DNA of 64,000 nt from an uncultured Sutterella sp. (GTDB lineage: Bacteria > Pseudomonadota > Gammaproteobacteria > Burkholderiales > Burkholderiaceae_F), in the NCBI GenBank assembly GCA_900543805.1, contig UQTE01000001.1:124001-188000 (forward strand), in the 5' to 3' direction. Shown piece by piece: positions 35,477 to 43,327 of this stretch. The notes below the pieces were generated by a model that had not been told where the DNA came from, made no database searches, and saw nothing but the letters and a program-made list of their open reading frames with translations. Numbering within the stretch: the stretch's first letter is position 1; each line of letters begins with the position of its first letter. The translations under genes were made by a program, and so were the position numbers.

Positions 35477-36301
35477 GTGAAGCGCAACAGCGAAGACAAC
35501 TGGGAGGAAGGACAACTCTTCGTCTTCGGAGACGACGGCGAGGTGCTGCCCTATACGGAGGCGCCGCCCGAACCAGCTCCCGAGGCGCCGGCCGCACCCG
35601 AGCCGGAACCCGAGGAGACGTTCGAAGCGCGGCCGCGCACTCTTGATGCGCCTCGCTCGGCAGAGGCCTTTCTGGCCGAACGCTCGGAGCGTCCCGTGCG
35701 CACGGGCCGGCGCGCCCGAAGGCAGGAGCCCGAGGATCCCTTTGAGTTCGAGTACTGCAACGATCCCGAGGAATGGGAACGGCGCGCGAAGGAAAAGGCC
35801 GAAAAGAAGGGGCGAAAGCGCCCGAAGCGCAGTCTCAAGATGCGCGCCGCGGCGGCGCTCGCCCGGCGCGAGTACACGAGAAAGGCCTTGCGCGAGAAAC
35901 TTCTTCGAAGCCTCGAAGAAGGAGAAACCGAGGCGGACGTCGACGAGGCCTTAAACGACATGGAGCGCTGGGGCTATCTCTCGGACGAGCGTTTCGCCAA
36001 GGTTCGCGCCCGCAACAAGGCTTCGGTTTTGGGCGACCGGCGCATCCGCGAGGAACTGCGCCGCGAGGGCGTGGCGCAGGAAACGGCGAAGATCGCGATG
36101 GACGAAATCGCCGAACCCGAAAACGTGCGCTGCTACCGTCTATGGAAGCGCCGCTTCGGGGAATTGCCCGCGGATCGAAAGGAGCGCGAAAAGCAGATCC
36201 GCTATCTCCTCTACCGGGGCTTCAGCATGTCGAGCGTCGACGACGTCCTTCGCGGCCGCGTGATCGTGGAGGAAGAGGACGTGACGGACTGGGGACTTTG
36301 A
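35477..36301 (+). CDS. recX: Regulatory protein RecX with long N-terminal extension
   Basis: Inhibitor that caps or destabilises RecA filaments (274 aa; usual length about 150-170). The RecX helical repeats start near residue 118 (MRAAAALARREYTRKALREK) and continue with WGYLSDERFAKVRARNKA and FSMSSVDDVL. The first 115 residues are an extension: an acidic Pro/Glu-rich stretch (PPEPAPEAPAAPEPEPEE) and then a basic Lys/Arg segment before the fold. The GTG start is chosen for its Shine-Dalgarno GGGAG at 6 bases; an ATG at 35464 is out of frame. Confidence 0.88.
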   Translation: MKRNSEDNWEEGQLFVFGDDGEVLPYTEAPPEPAPEAPAAPEPEPEETFEARPRTLDAPRSAEAFLAERSERPVRTGRRARRQEPEDPFEFEYCNDPEEWERRAKEKAEKKGRKRPKRSLKMRAAAALARREYTRKALREKLLRSLEEGETEADVDEALNDMERWGYLSDERFAKVRARNKASVLGDRRIREELRREGVAQETAKIAMDEIAEPENVRCYRLWKRRFGELPADRKEREKQIRYLLYRGFSMSSVDDVLRGRVIVEEEDVTDWGL

Positions 36302-36391
36302 TTTTCTAGCGCTTTTTGCGTAAAAAGCGGTGTCTTCGGCTTGTGCTCGGGGGTCCCTTTGTTAAAATTTTTCCCATCTTACTCATTCTCC

Positions 36392-37138
36392 ATGGAGGAT
36401 ATTTTGGAAGCGATTTGGGACATCCTGGTCAATCTGCACTGGGGCGCCATCGGTCAGATCATCATGATCGACATTCTCTTGGGGGGCGACAACGCCGTCG
36501 TCATCGCCATGGCCTGTCGAAACCTGCCGCACGAACAGCGCAAGCTCGGCATTTTCTGGGGTACGACCGGTGCGATCGCACTGCGCGTGATTCTGATCAC
36601 CTTCGCCGTCATGCTGCTGGATCTCCCCTTCCTCAAGGTGGCGGGCGGCGTGCTCCTGCTCTGGATCGGCATGAAGCTTTTGATTCCGGACGACGGCGCG
36701 CACGACAAGATCGAAGGAAGCGGCCGTCTGATCGGCGCGATCAAGACGATCATCGTGGCCGACTTCGTCATGAGCTTCGACAACGTCATCGCCATTGCGG
36801 GCGCCGCGCAGCAGGCGCATGAGGCGCACCAGACCCTCCTCATCATCTTCGGCCTCGTCGTTTCGGTGCCCTTCATCGTGTTCGGCAGCCAGGTGATCCT
36901 GAAGCTCCTCGACCGCTTCCCGATCATCATCTACTTCGGCGGCGGCCTTCTCGGCTGGATCGCGGGCGGCATGGTCGTGAGCGACGCCTGGGTGGTTGAA
37001 CACTGGGCCGATGCGGCGTCGATGCACTATCCCGCGGCCGTGGTGGGCGCTCTGATCGTGGTGGCGGCCGGCCACTGGATCGGCAAGCGCAAGCAAAAGG
37101 AAATCGACGCGCGCCACGCGCAGAAGTCCGAAGGCTAA
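36392..37138 (+). CDS. TerC family membrane protein (YjbE type)
   Basis: Integral membrane protein (248 aa) with about seven hydrophobic segments. The TerC signature occurs twice in inverted pseudo-repeat: IDILLGGDNAVVIAMACRNL (residues about 24-43) and VADFVMSFDNVIAIAGAAQQ (about 125-144), each with an Asp/Asn pair that in relatives handles a metal ion. Relatives (Alx, YkoY, YceF) export manganese or act during metal insertion at the membrane; the substrate here is inferred. Start: ATG at 36392 lacks a Shine-Dalgarno, while GGAGG just inside it could serve a TTG at 36404. A CGCTTTTT/AAAAAGCG hairpin follows recX. Confidence 0.88.
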   Translation: MEDILEAIWDILVNLHWGAIGQIIMIDILLGGDNAVVIAMACRNLPHEQRKLGIFWGTTGAIALRVILITFAVMLLDLPFLKVAGGVLLLWIGMKLLIPDDGAHDKIEGSGRLIGAIKTIIVADFVMSFDNVIAIAGAAQQAHEAHQTLLIIFGLVVSVPFIVFGSQVILKLLDRFPIIIYFGGGLLGWIAGGMVVSDAWVVEHWADAASMHYPAAVVGALIVVAAGHWIGKRKQKEIDARHAQKSEG

Positions 37139-37164
37139 ACGCGAAAATTCGGCCATACACATCA

Positions 37165-37192
37165 AGAGAGGCGCCCGCGAGGGCGCCTCTCT
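37165..37192. terminator. Strong hairpin between terC and mnmA
   Basis: Perfect 12-bp stem AGAGAGGCGCCC / GGGCGCCTCTCT with a GCGA loop between convergent genes. The T run is poor on both sides. Confidence 0.65.
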
Positions 37193-37215
37193 GCATATGG
37201 AAAGTTCGGTTTTTC

Positions 37216-38310
37216 TTACCCGATGGTGTGCGACGTGTCGATGAAGCCGCCGCCGAGGCAGACGTCTCCCTGATAGAGAACGGCGCTCTGGCCGGGGGTT
37301 GCCGCCCACTGCGGTTCGTCGTCAAAGAGGAGCGTGAAGGTTTTCGCGCTCACGTCGGTGAGACGGCAGGGCGTGTCCTTTTGGCGATAGCGCGTCTTCA
37401 CGGTGAGCTTCGCTTCGGGATCGGGTGCGCGGCCCGCGATCCAGCTCGGCTCCGCCGCGCGCAGGCGGTCGGCCAAAAGCCACGGATGGTCGTGCCCCTG
37501 ACAGATCCAGAGGGTATTCGTCGCAAGATCCTTGCGGGCGACGAACCAGGGTTCGCCCGTCGCGTCCTTGAGGCCGCCCACGCCGATGCCTTTGCGCTGG
37601 CCGAGCGTGTAGAAGGAGAGCCCCATGTGTTCGCCCACGACCTTTCCGTCGGGCGTCTTGATCGGGCCCGGGTGCGTCGGAAGATAGCGGTTCAGGAATT
37701 CGCGAAACGGCCGCTCGCCGATGAAGCAGATCCCGGTCGAGTCCTTCTTCTTGGCGTTCGGGAGTCCGATGCGTTCGGCAAGCGCACGCACCTGCGTCTT
37801 GAGAAGACCGCCTACGGGAAAGAGCACGCGCGAGATCTGTTCCTGCGAGAGACGATGCAGGAAGTAGCTCTGGTCCTTGTTCGGGTCGGTGCCGCGAAGG
37901 AGCTGTACGCCCGCTTCGGTGCGGCGCACGCGCGCATAGTGGCCCGTCGCGATCCAGTCGGCCCCCATCGTCATGGCGTGGTCGAGAAAAGCGCGGAACT
38001 TGATTTCGGCGTTGCAGAGGACGTCCGGATTGGGGGTGCGCCCCGCACTGTATTCGCGAAGGAAATCCGCGAAGACGCGCTCCTTGTATTCCTTGGCGAA
38101 GTTGACGGCCTCGATGTCGATGCCGATCACGTCCGCCGCGGCGGTTGCGTCGATGAAGTCCTGACGCGAGGAGCAGTATTCCGTGTCGTCGTCATCCTCC
38201 CAGTTCTTCATGAAGAGGCCGATGACGTCGAAGCCCTGTTCTTTGAGGAGCCAGGCGCTCACGGCGGAGTCGACGCCGCCCGAGAGGCCGATCACAACTT
38301 TCTGACTCAT
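37216..38310 (-). CDS. mnmA: tRNA-specific 2-thiouridylase MnmA
   Basis: Thiolates U34 of tRNA-Lys, -Glu and -Gln (364 aa). The PP-loop ATP motif is [20 protein letters not shown] (about residues 5-24). The catalytic cysteines are in [15 protein letters not shown] (near 105) and [16 protein letters not shown] (near 202). The start [12 protein letters not shown] is the family N-terminus; a 19-codon upstream extension has no homology. It works in the same wobble pathway as the MnmC-like protein at 27.6-29.2 kb. Confidence 0.97.
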   Translation of the reverse strand: MSQKVVIGLSGGVDSAVSAWLLKEQGFDVIGLFMKNWEDDDDTEYCSSRQDFIDATAAADVIGIDIEAVNFAKEYKERVFADFLREYSAGRTPNPDVLCNAEIKFRAFLDHAMTMGADWIATGHYARVRRTEAGVQLLRGTDPNKDQSYFLHRLSQEQISRVLFPVGGLLKTQVRALAERIGLPNAKKKDSTGICFIGERPFREFLNRYLPTHPGPIKTPDGKVVGEHMGLSFYTLGQRKGIGVGGLKDATGEPWFVARKDLATNTLWICQGHDHPWLLADRLRAAEPSWIAGRAPDPEAKLTVKTRYRQKDTPCRLTDVSAKTFTLLFDDEPQWAATPGQSAVLYQGDVCLGGGFIDTSHTIG

Positions 38311-38357
38311 GGTGTGGTGCGGGCGAACCGCCGATCGTCGCCGACCGGTCGAATCGC

Positions 38358-38363
38358 TACAAT
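38358..38363 (+). promoter_or_regulatory. Candidate -10 box TACAAT for the NMO-like gene
   Basis: CGCTACAATGCA, 31 bases before the ATG at 38394, in the divergent spacer with mnmA. No clear -35. Confidence 0.42.
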
Positions 38364-38393
38364 GCAAATTCCCAATACGGTAAAACCAGAATT

Positions 38394-39476
38394 ATGAACG
38401 AAAACGATTCCAACCGTTCTCTTTCCGAGCGTCTCGGGGTGACGGTGCCGGTCTGGAGCGCTCCGATGGCGACGGATCTGCCGCCCGAATTCGTGGCGGC
38501 CGTGTCCGAATCGGGCGGCCTCGGCGTGGTGCCCGCGGACGACGTCGCGGACCCGAAGACCTATCTGGAAGCGCTGCGCAAGGGTACCGACAAACCCTTC
38601 GCCGTGGCGCTTCGCGCGCCCGACGTCAAGGCCTTTCCGCTCACGAAGGAATGTTCCTGGCGGTGGGCGAGGGTGTTCGTCGAACGCTACCGCGAAGCGA
38701 TCGAGCTCTCGGGCGCGGGGTGGACGGAGGCAAGTCTCGCCGACGTCTTCCTTGAATTCGATCCTCTGCAGAGCTTCGAAGAGCGTTTCCGCTTCTGGCT
38801 CGAAGCGCGTCCCGCGGCGATGATTTCGACCTTCGGCGCCTTTCGCGAGCCCGAAGAGGACGCGCTTCGCGTAGCGGGCGTCCTCAACGTCGCGACGGCG
38901 TCGACCCTGCGGGAAGCCAAGGTGGCGCGCGCGGCGCGCGTCGACGCGATCGTCGTGCAGGGCGCGGAAGCGGGCGGCCCCCGTTGGTCTTCGGTCGACA
39001 CGGGGGCGGCTGCGGTCGGGCTGATGTCTCTTCTTCCCCACGTGAAGCGTGCGACGGGACTGCCCCTGATCGCCGCGGGCGGCATCGTCACGCCCGAGCA
39101 GGTGCGTGCGGCGAAGGTTCTCGGAGCCGACGCCTGTCTTGTCGGTTCGGCTTTCCTTACGACGGAGGAAGCCCGCGCGGACGGCTTTTATCAGTGGGCC
39201 GCCACGGAGAGTTCGCCCGCCGACTACGTGTACGGTCCCTTCGAAGGAACGACCGACGGGTGGTATCTGCGAAACGACTTCGTGTCGGGACTTGCGAAGG
39301 AAATGGCCTGCGCCGATCGACCGCCCGCGGGGTTGTTCGAACCCTGGACGGCGCAACTGCGAAAGCGCCTCATGGCTAAGGGCGAAGGCGCGGCCGTGGC
39401 CTTGAGTTTCGGCCAGGCCGCGGGGCGCGTGCCCTACGTCCGCGTTGCCGACGTGGTTCGCTCGCTCAGCGCGTGA
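38394..39476 (+). CDS. Nitronate monooxygenase/2-nitropropane dioxygenase-like FMN protein
   Basis: TIM-barrel flavoprotein (360 aa) of the NMO/FabK superfamily. Recognisable parts are VPVWSAPMATDLPPEFVAAV near the N-terminus, IVVQGAEAGGPRW at about 186-198, and FMN-phosphate loops PLIAAGGIVTPEQVRAAKVL and DACLVGSAF. In typical NMO and FabK the segment reads EAGGH or ESGGH with an important His; here it is Pro196. The enzyme may therefore have another activity. FabK-like or NMO-like roles cannot be separated from sequence alone. Its stop overlaps the convergent lrgB gene by 11 bases. Confidence 0.75.
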   Translation: MNENDSNRSLSERLGVTVPVWSAPMATDLPPEFVAAVSESGGLGVVPADDVADPKTYLEALRKGTDKPFAVALRAPDVKAFPLTKECSWRWARVFVERYREAIELSGAGWTEASLADVFLEFDPLQSFEERFRFWLEARPAAMISTFGAFREPEEDALRVAGVLNVATASTLREAKVARAARVDAIVVQGAEAGGPRWSSVDTGAAAVGLMSLLPHVKRATGLPLIAAGGIVTPEQVRAAKVLGADACLVGSAFLTTEEARADGFYQWAATESSPADYVYGPFEGTTDGWYLRNDFVSGLAKEMACADRPPAGLFEPWTAQLRKRLMAKGEGAAVALSFGQAAGRVPYVRVADVVRSLSA

Positions 39477-40188
39477 GCCACTCGAGAACGGGAACGCCGA
39501 GATAGGGCGCGAGGAAGGCCGTCAGAAGGCCCGAAATCCCCATGGCGAGCCCGGAGAAGGCGCCCGCTTTGGGCGAAATGCTGAAGGCGGCGCTCGTGCC
39601 CATGCCGTGGGCGGAAACGCCGAGCGCAACGCCCTTGGCGGTGTCGGACGAAACACGGATCAAGCGGAAGAAACCGCGTCCGACGACGGAGCCGAAGATC
39701 CCCGTAATGACGACGAGCGCCGCGGTGAGGTCGGGCATGCCGCCGATCGCTTCGGAAATCCCCATGGCGATCGGCGTCGTGACGGATTTCGGCACGAGCG
39801 AGAGCAGCGTCTCGGTCGAAAGACCGCAGAGCACGCCGATCACGATGACGCTCAGAACGGCGACGACGCCGCCGACGACGAGTCCCGTCACAAGGGGCAC
39901 GAAGAGCTGAATGAGGCGCGCGCGCTGATCAAAGAGCGGAATGGCGAGCGCGACGGTTGCGGGGCCGAGGAGAAGATGAATCGTCTGCGCCCCTTCGAAA
40001 TAGGTTTCGTAAGGCGTGTCCGAGAGCGCCAAAACAGCGATGAGGAGCACGACGCTCACGATGATGGGGCTCAGAAGCGGAAAGAAGCGCGACTTGCGGT
40101 AGAGAAAGTGCCCGAAAAGGTAGATTGCGAGCGTGAGCCCGAGCCAGAAGATGTTTTCGGATGCAAAGTGATGCCAAAGTTCCGTCAT
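39466..40188 (-). CDS. lrgB: LrgB/CidB family membrane protein
   Basis: Inner-membrane partner of LrgA (240 aa, about seven hydrophobic segments), belonging to the holin/antiholin-like pair linked to autolysis and, in some bacteria, to pyruvate or glycolate export. The conserved C-terminal region reads GVALGVSAHGMGTSAAFSIS (about residues 186-205), and EAIGGMPDLTAALVVITGIF (about 145-164) is a family signature. It begins 2 bases after lrgA, a clear operon. The function here is unknown. Confidence 0.88.
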   Translation of the reverse strand: MTELWHHFASENIFWLGLTLAIYLFGHFLYRKSRFFPLLSPIIVSVVLLIAVLALSDTPYETYFEGAQTIHLLLGPATVALAIPLFDQRARLIQLFVPLVTGLVVGGVVAVLSVIVIGVLCGLSTETLLSLVPKSVTTPIAMGISEAIGGMPDLTAALVVITGIFGSVVGRGFFRLIRVSSDTAKGVALGVSAHGMGTSAAFSISPKAGAFSGLAMGISGLLTAFLAPYLGVPVLEWLTR

Positions 40189-40190
40189 GA

Positions 40191-40553
40191 TCAGTCCTCC
40201 TCTCGGTCATGAACACCCAACGCCTTCGATACGAGTTGGATCGTCCAGGCCGTGACGGCCATGGCGACAAGGGTGGAAAGAACGAGCGTCACGGCAATGC
40301 CGACGCCTTCCGCTTCAAAGCGCGCGACGTGGCGAATGATCCCGACCCCGGCGGGGACGAAGAGAAGCGAGAGGTTCGAGAGGAGAACCCCGCCCGTGGG
40401 GCGGATGAGATCGATCAGGTCGTCCTTCACGAAGAAGGCGAGAAGAAGGAAGACCATTCCGAGTACCGACCCCGGAACGGGAATGCCCGTGAGCATCGCG
40501 AGCGCCTCGCCCGCGAGCTGAAAGAGCACGATGATTGTGATGGCGTTGAGCAT
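40191..40553 (-). CDS. lrgA: LrgA/CidA family holin-like protein
   Basis: Small membrane protein (120 aa) with four hydrophobic segments. The family signature is FQLAGEALAMLTGIPVPGSV (about residues 11-30) followed by GMVFLLLAFFV and SNLSLLFVPAGVGIIRH. First gene of lrgAB. The 183-bp spacer upstream also drives the S4 gene in the other direction; it contains a GTCCGAA/TTCGGAC inverted repeat at about 40681-40712. Confidence 0.88.
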   Translation of the reverse strand: MLNAITIIVLFQLAGEALAMLTGIPVPGSVLGMVFLLLAFFVKDDLIDLIRPTGGVLLSNLSLLFVPAGVGIIRHVARFEAEGVGIAVTLVLSTLVAMAVTAWTIQLVSKALGVHDREED

Positions 40554-40736
40554 TGTTCTTGTCGGGCGGACGCATTTTGCGAGGGAGAAGCGCCGTCCCG
40601 TTTGTTAAGATGAGAACCGATGATTCTGGCACGTCTCGACGTTGCCGGCGGCTTTTTTTCATCGCCACGCATACAACTTTTGTCCGAACGCAAAGAAGCT
40701 CCGCGCTTCGGACCACACTACGGAAAGGAGGGCAGA

Positions 40737-40967
40737 ATGCCCCGAAACATCAATTTCGCCATCCGCGGCGAATACATTACCCTTGACGCTCTTCTCAAGG
40801 CGGTGGGCGCGGCCGACTCGGGCGCGCAGGCGAAGCACCGCATCGCCGAAGGCGAAGTGACGGTGGACGGCGAGGTGGAGACCCGCAAGACCCGGAAGCT
40901 GCGCGGCGGCGAAACGGTCGTCGTTGACGACCTCACCGTCGTTCTCGCGGCGGAGAATCCCGCATGA
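40737..40967 (+). CDS. S4-domain RNA-binding protein (YbcJ-like)
   Basis: Minimal S4 RNA-binding protein (76 aa), of the YbcJ/RqcP-like type; such proteins bind rRNA or tRNA and may act in ribosome assembly or rescue. The S4 fold is seen in LDALLKAVGAADSGAQAKHR and IAEGEVTVDGEVETRKTRKL. The chosen ATG (MPRNINFAIRGEY) follows AAGGAGG. Its stop overlaps the GntR start (ATGA), so the two are translationally coupled, an odd pairing for a regulator. Confidence 0.85.
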   Translation: MPRNINFAIRGEYITLDALLKAVGAADSGAQAKHRIAEGEVTVDGEVETRKTRKLRGGETVVVDDLTVVLAAENPA

Positions 40968-41686
40968 CGACTTTCGTTCGCAATCTCCTCTACCGCCAGG
41001 TCAAGGATCACATCCTCGGCGAACTCGCCGCCGGGCACTGGAAGGCCGGGGAGATGCTGCCGAGCGAAAAGCTTTTCGCCGAACAGCTCGGCGTTTCGCA
41101 GGGCACGGTGCGAAAGGCCATCCAGGAACTCGTGGAAGAGAACGTCCTCTACCGCGAGCAGGGACGCGGCACCTTCGTGCAGAGCTACCTTGCCTCGGGC
41201 TACTGCAACTCGTTTCACCGCTTCACGAACGAAGCGACGGGGACGATCGTTCCCTTCACGATGCGGCTCGTGCGCTTCGAGCGCGTTCCCGCCATGAAGG
41301 CCGACCGTCCGGCGCGGGTGCTCGGGCTTCCGAGCGACGGAGAGCTCTTTCACGCCCTGCGCGTCTATTCCTGGGAGGGAAAGGACGTCGGCATTTCGGA
41401 GCTGTGGCTCGACACGAAGCGCTTTGCCAAACTCACGGCCGAGAAGCTCGCGCGCCACGAGGGGAGCCTCTATCAGTTCTACGAGCGCGATCTCGGGGTT
41501 ACGATCGTCTCGGTCGACGACCGCTGGCGCGCCAAGGTCTTTACGCCCGCGCTCGCTTCGCTCGGTCAATTCATGACGGGCGCGCCCTACATCGAGCTCA
41601 CCCGCATCGGAAAGACCTTCGGCGGGGTGCCCGTGGAATACCGGCTCTCTTACTGCACGACGGAAGACTTCTACGTGCAGATGTAG
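40964..41686 (+). CDS. GntR family transcriptional regulator (HutC/UTRA type)
   Basis: Transcription factor (240 aa). The N-terminal winged helix (about residues 8-75) shows HILGELAAGHWKAGEMLPSE and VSQGTVRKAIQELVEENVLY. The C-terminal UTRA effector domain spans about 95-235 (RALRVYSWEGKDVGISELWL, quoted from LFHALRVYSWEGKDVGISEL). It overlaps the S4 gene and is convergent with the adjacent DcuC-type transporter, its most likely target. The effector is unknown. Confidence 0.88.
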   Translation: MTTFVRNLLYRQVKDHILGELAAGHWKAGEMLPSEKLFAEQLGVSQGTVRKAIQELVEENVLYREQGRGTFVQSYLASGYCNSFHRFTNEATGTIVPFTMRLVRFERVPAMKADRPARVLGLPSDGELFHALRVYSWEGKDVGISELWLDTKRFAKLTAEKLARHEGSLYQFYERDLGVTIVSVDDRWRAKVFTPALASLGQFMTGAPYIELTRIGKTFGGVPVEYRLSYCTTEDFYVQM

Positions 41687-41705
41687 GCGGCTCGGATAAC
41701 CGAAA

Positions 41706-41741
41706 GAGAAAGGCTCGGCCTTCCCGAGGGGAGGACCGAGC
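41706..41741 (-). terminator. Terminator of the DcuC-type transporter gene
   Basis: GGCTCGG / CCGAGCC outer stem with CTTCCC/GGGAGG inside. On the complement it is followed by TTTCTCTTTC. It also lies just after the convergent GntR gene. Confidence 0.75.
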
Positions 41742-41767
41742 CATGCTGTATGGGCGTCGAACGTCGA

Positions 41768-43039
41768 TCAGCTGATGACGTAGAGAACGACGAGGCCGCA
41801 GGCCATGACGGGCGCCGTGCGCTTGACGACTTCGAGCGGGCTCACCATGGCGATGCCTGAAATCACGATCATGCCGCCCGCGAGCGGCGAGGAGGCGCGG
41901 CCGAAGGCGCCCGCGATGCTCGCGAGGTAGCCGAGGTCGGGAATCGTCATGCCGAACTGCGCGGCGTGCGGGGTGACGGCCTCGTTGAAGGCGAAGGTGG
42001 CGGCGTCGCCCGAACCGGTCATCACGCCGAGGACATAGGGCCCGATGGCGGCGCCGAGCTTGGCGACTTCGTTCGAGTGGCGCAGATAGTCGACGAAGAC
42101 TTCGATCACGCCGCAGGAGGCGAGACCCGCGGAGAAGACGCCCGCGGCGATGATGATGCCGATGATGTTGCCGTAGCCGCGGCCCATGCCGTCAAAGAAC
42201 TTCTTGATGATTTCCTGCGGATTCGAGCGCGTCACGACGATGCAGTAGAGCATGCCGATCAACATGGCGGTCGCGACCGAGAGCTTGAGTTCGGGCATCC
42301 AGATCGAGAAGCAGAGAAGCACCACCACCGGAAGGATCGGGGCGAAGGCGAAGAGGAGATTCGGATTTTCCGGGAGTTCCGGACCCTTGCCGCCCGCGTC
42401 GAGTCCCTTGACGTCGAAACCGCCGCGCTTATAGTCGCCGTAGAGGAAGCAGAGGACCGTCATGAAGGCGGTGAGCACGAAGAGCAGGCCGATCGTACGC
42501 GGAGCCGTCGCGTAGATGTAGTCCATGATCGGCATTTCGGCAAGCTTCGAGACGAAGACGTTGTGGGAGGTCCCCGGCGAGAGGAAGCCCGGCACCGTGG
42601 CGCCCGCCACGGCGGCGGCCGCGATGGCCGGACGGAAGCCCGCGCGGACCATCAGGGTGACGATCGTCGGACCGACGGCGGCGCAGAGACCCGCAAAGGA
42701 CGAGATGGCGACCGAGATGAAGCCCGTGACGATCATGCAGCAGGGAAGGAGCAGAACGCCCAGCGTGCGAAGGGGCTTCGTCAAAAGCGACACGAGGTGA
42801 AGGTCGCACTTCGTAAGCGACATGACGCCCGCAAAGCCCATCGACGAGCAGATGGCGATGATGAGCGAAGCCGAGGTCATCGACTTGTCGAACTGCTTGA
42901 AGGCGGCCATCGGTTCCACGGCGAGGAGCGCCATGATGAGGCCGGACGTGAGAAGGACGAGACGCGTTTCGTAGCGCTTGATGAGCGCCCATACCGTCCC
43001 GATCACCACGACCAAGGCGGCCCAGAAGGTCCAAGTCAT
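41768..43039 (-). CDS. DcuC family C4-dicarboxylate transporter
   Basis: Inner-membrane carrier (423 aa from this start) with 10-12 hydrophobic segments. Family regions are GLCAAVGPTIVTLMVRAGFR, GATVPGFLSPGTSHNVFVSK and MTGSGDAATFAFNEAVTPHA. DcuC carriers exchange or efflux C4-dicarboxylates in anaerobic respiration; relatives move other carboxylates or amino acids, so the substrate is open. The ATG at 43039 has GGAG at 9 bases; the ATG at 43054 (five residues longer) has none. It diverges from the M20 peptidase, suggesting joint control and perhaps uptake of a product. Confidence 0.85.
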   Translation of the reverse strand: MTWTFWAALVVVIGTVWALIKRYETRLVLLTSGLIMALLAVEPMAAFKQFDKSMTSASLIIAICSSMGFAGVMSLTKCDLHLVSLLTKPLRTLGVLLLPCCMIVTGFISVAISSFAGLCAAVGPTIVTLMVRAGFRPAIAAAAVAGATVPGFLSPGTSHNVFVSKLAEMPIMDYIYATAPRTIGLLFVLTAFMTVLCFLYGDYKRGGFDVKGLDAGGKGPELPENPNLLFAFAPILPVVVLLCFSIWMPELKLSVATAMLIGMLYCIVVTRSNPQEIIKKFFDGMGRGYGNIIGIIIAAGVFSAGLASCGVIEVFVDYLRHSNEVAKLGAAIGPYVLGVMTGSGDAATFAFNEAVTPHAAQFGMTIPDLGYLASIAGAFGRASSPLAGGMIVISGIAMVSPLEVVKRTAPVMACGLVVLYVIS

Positions 43040-43182
43040 TTGAGGAGTCTCCATAGTGAGGCCGAACGTTCGGAAAAGGGGCTCCGAGGGACGGCCGTGA
43101 GAGGATGGAAAGCGAATTTGGAATGCCGTGCATCTTATTGGGGTTCTCCCTTGCGAGAAATTGGGAATAAACCCGAATTTTG

Positions 43183-43198
43183 TGTCTTATAGAAGACA
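43183..43198. promoter_or_regulatory. Palindrome in the dcuC / M20 peptidase promoter region
   Basis: TGTCTT-ATAG-AAGACA, perfect 6-bp arms, in the 270-bp divergent spacer. Size and base content fit a GntR/HutC operator. A second perfect palindrome, CCGAACGTTCGG (43062-43073), overlaps the transporter leader. Confidence 0.45.
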
Positions 43199-43327
43199 TA
43201 GGACTCGGCGATTTCCCGCTGTATCCCACCCGTCAAAGCCGTTAGCATACGGGGCACGGCAAAGGAACGCGCGTCGCTTTTCGAGGGCGTTCCGAAATCT
43301 GAAACACTGTAAGTTAGGGAGTCCATC

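Noticed and set aside
36302..36391. yybP-ykoY manganese riboswitch before terC
   Set aside because: TerC relatives often have one, but only 90 bases are available and the expected conserved loops are absent.
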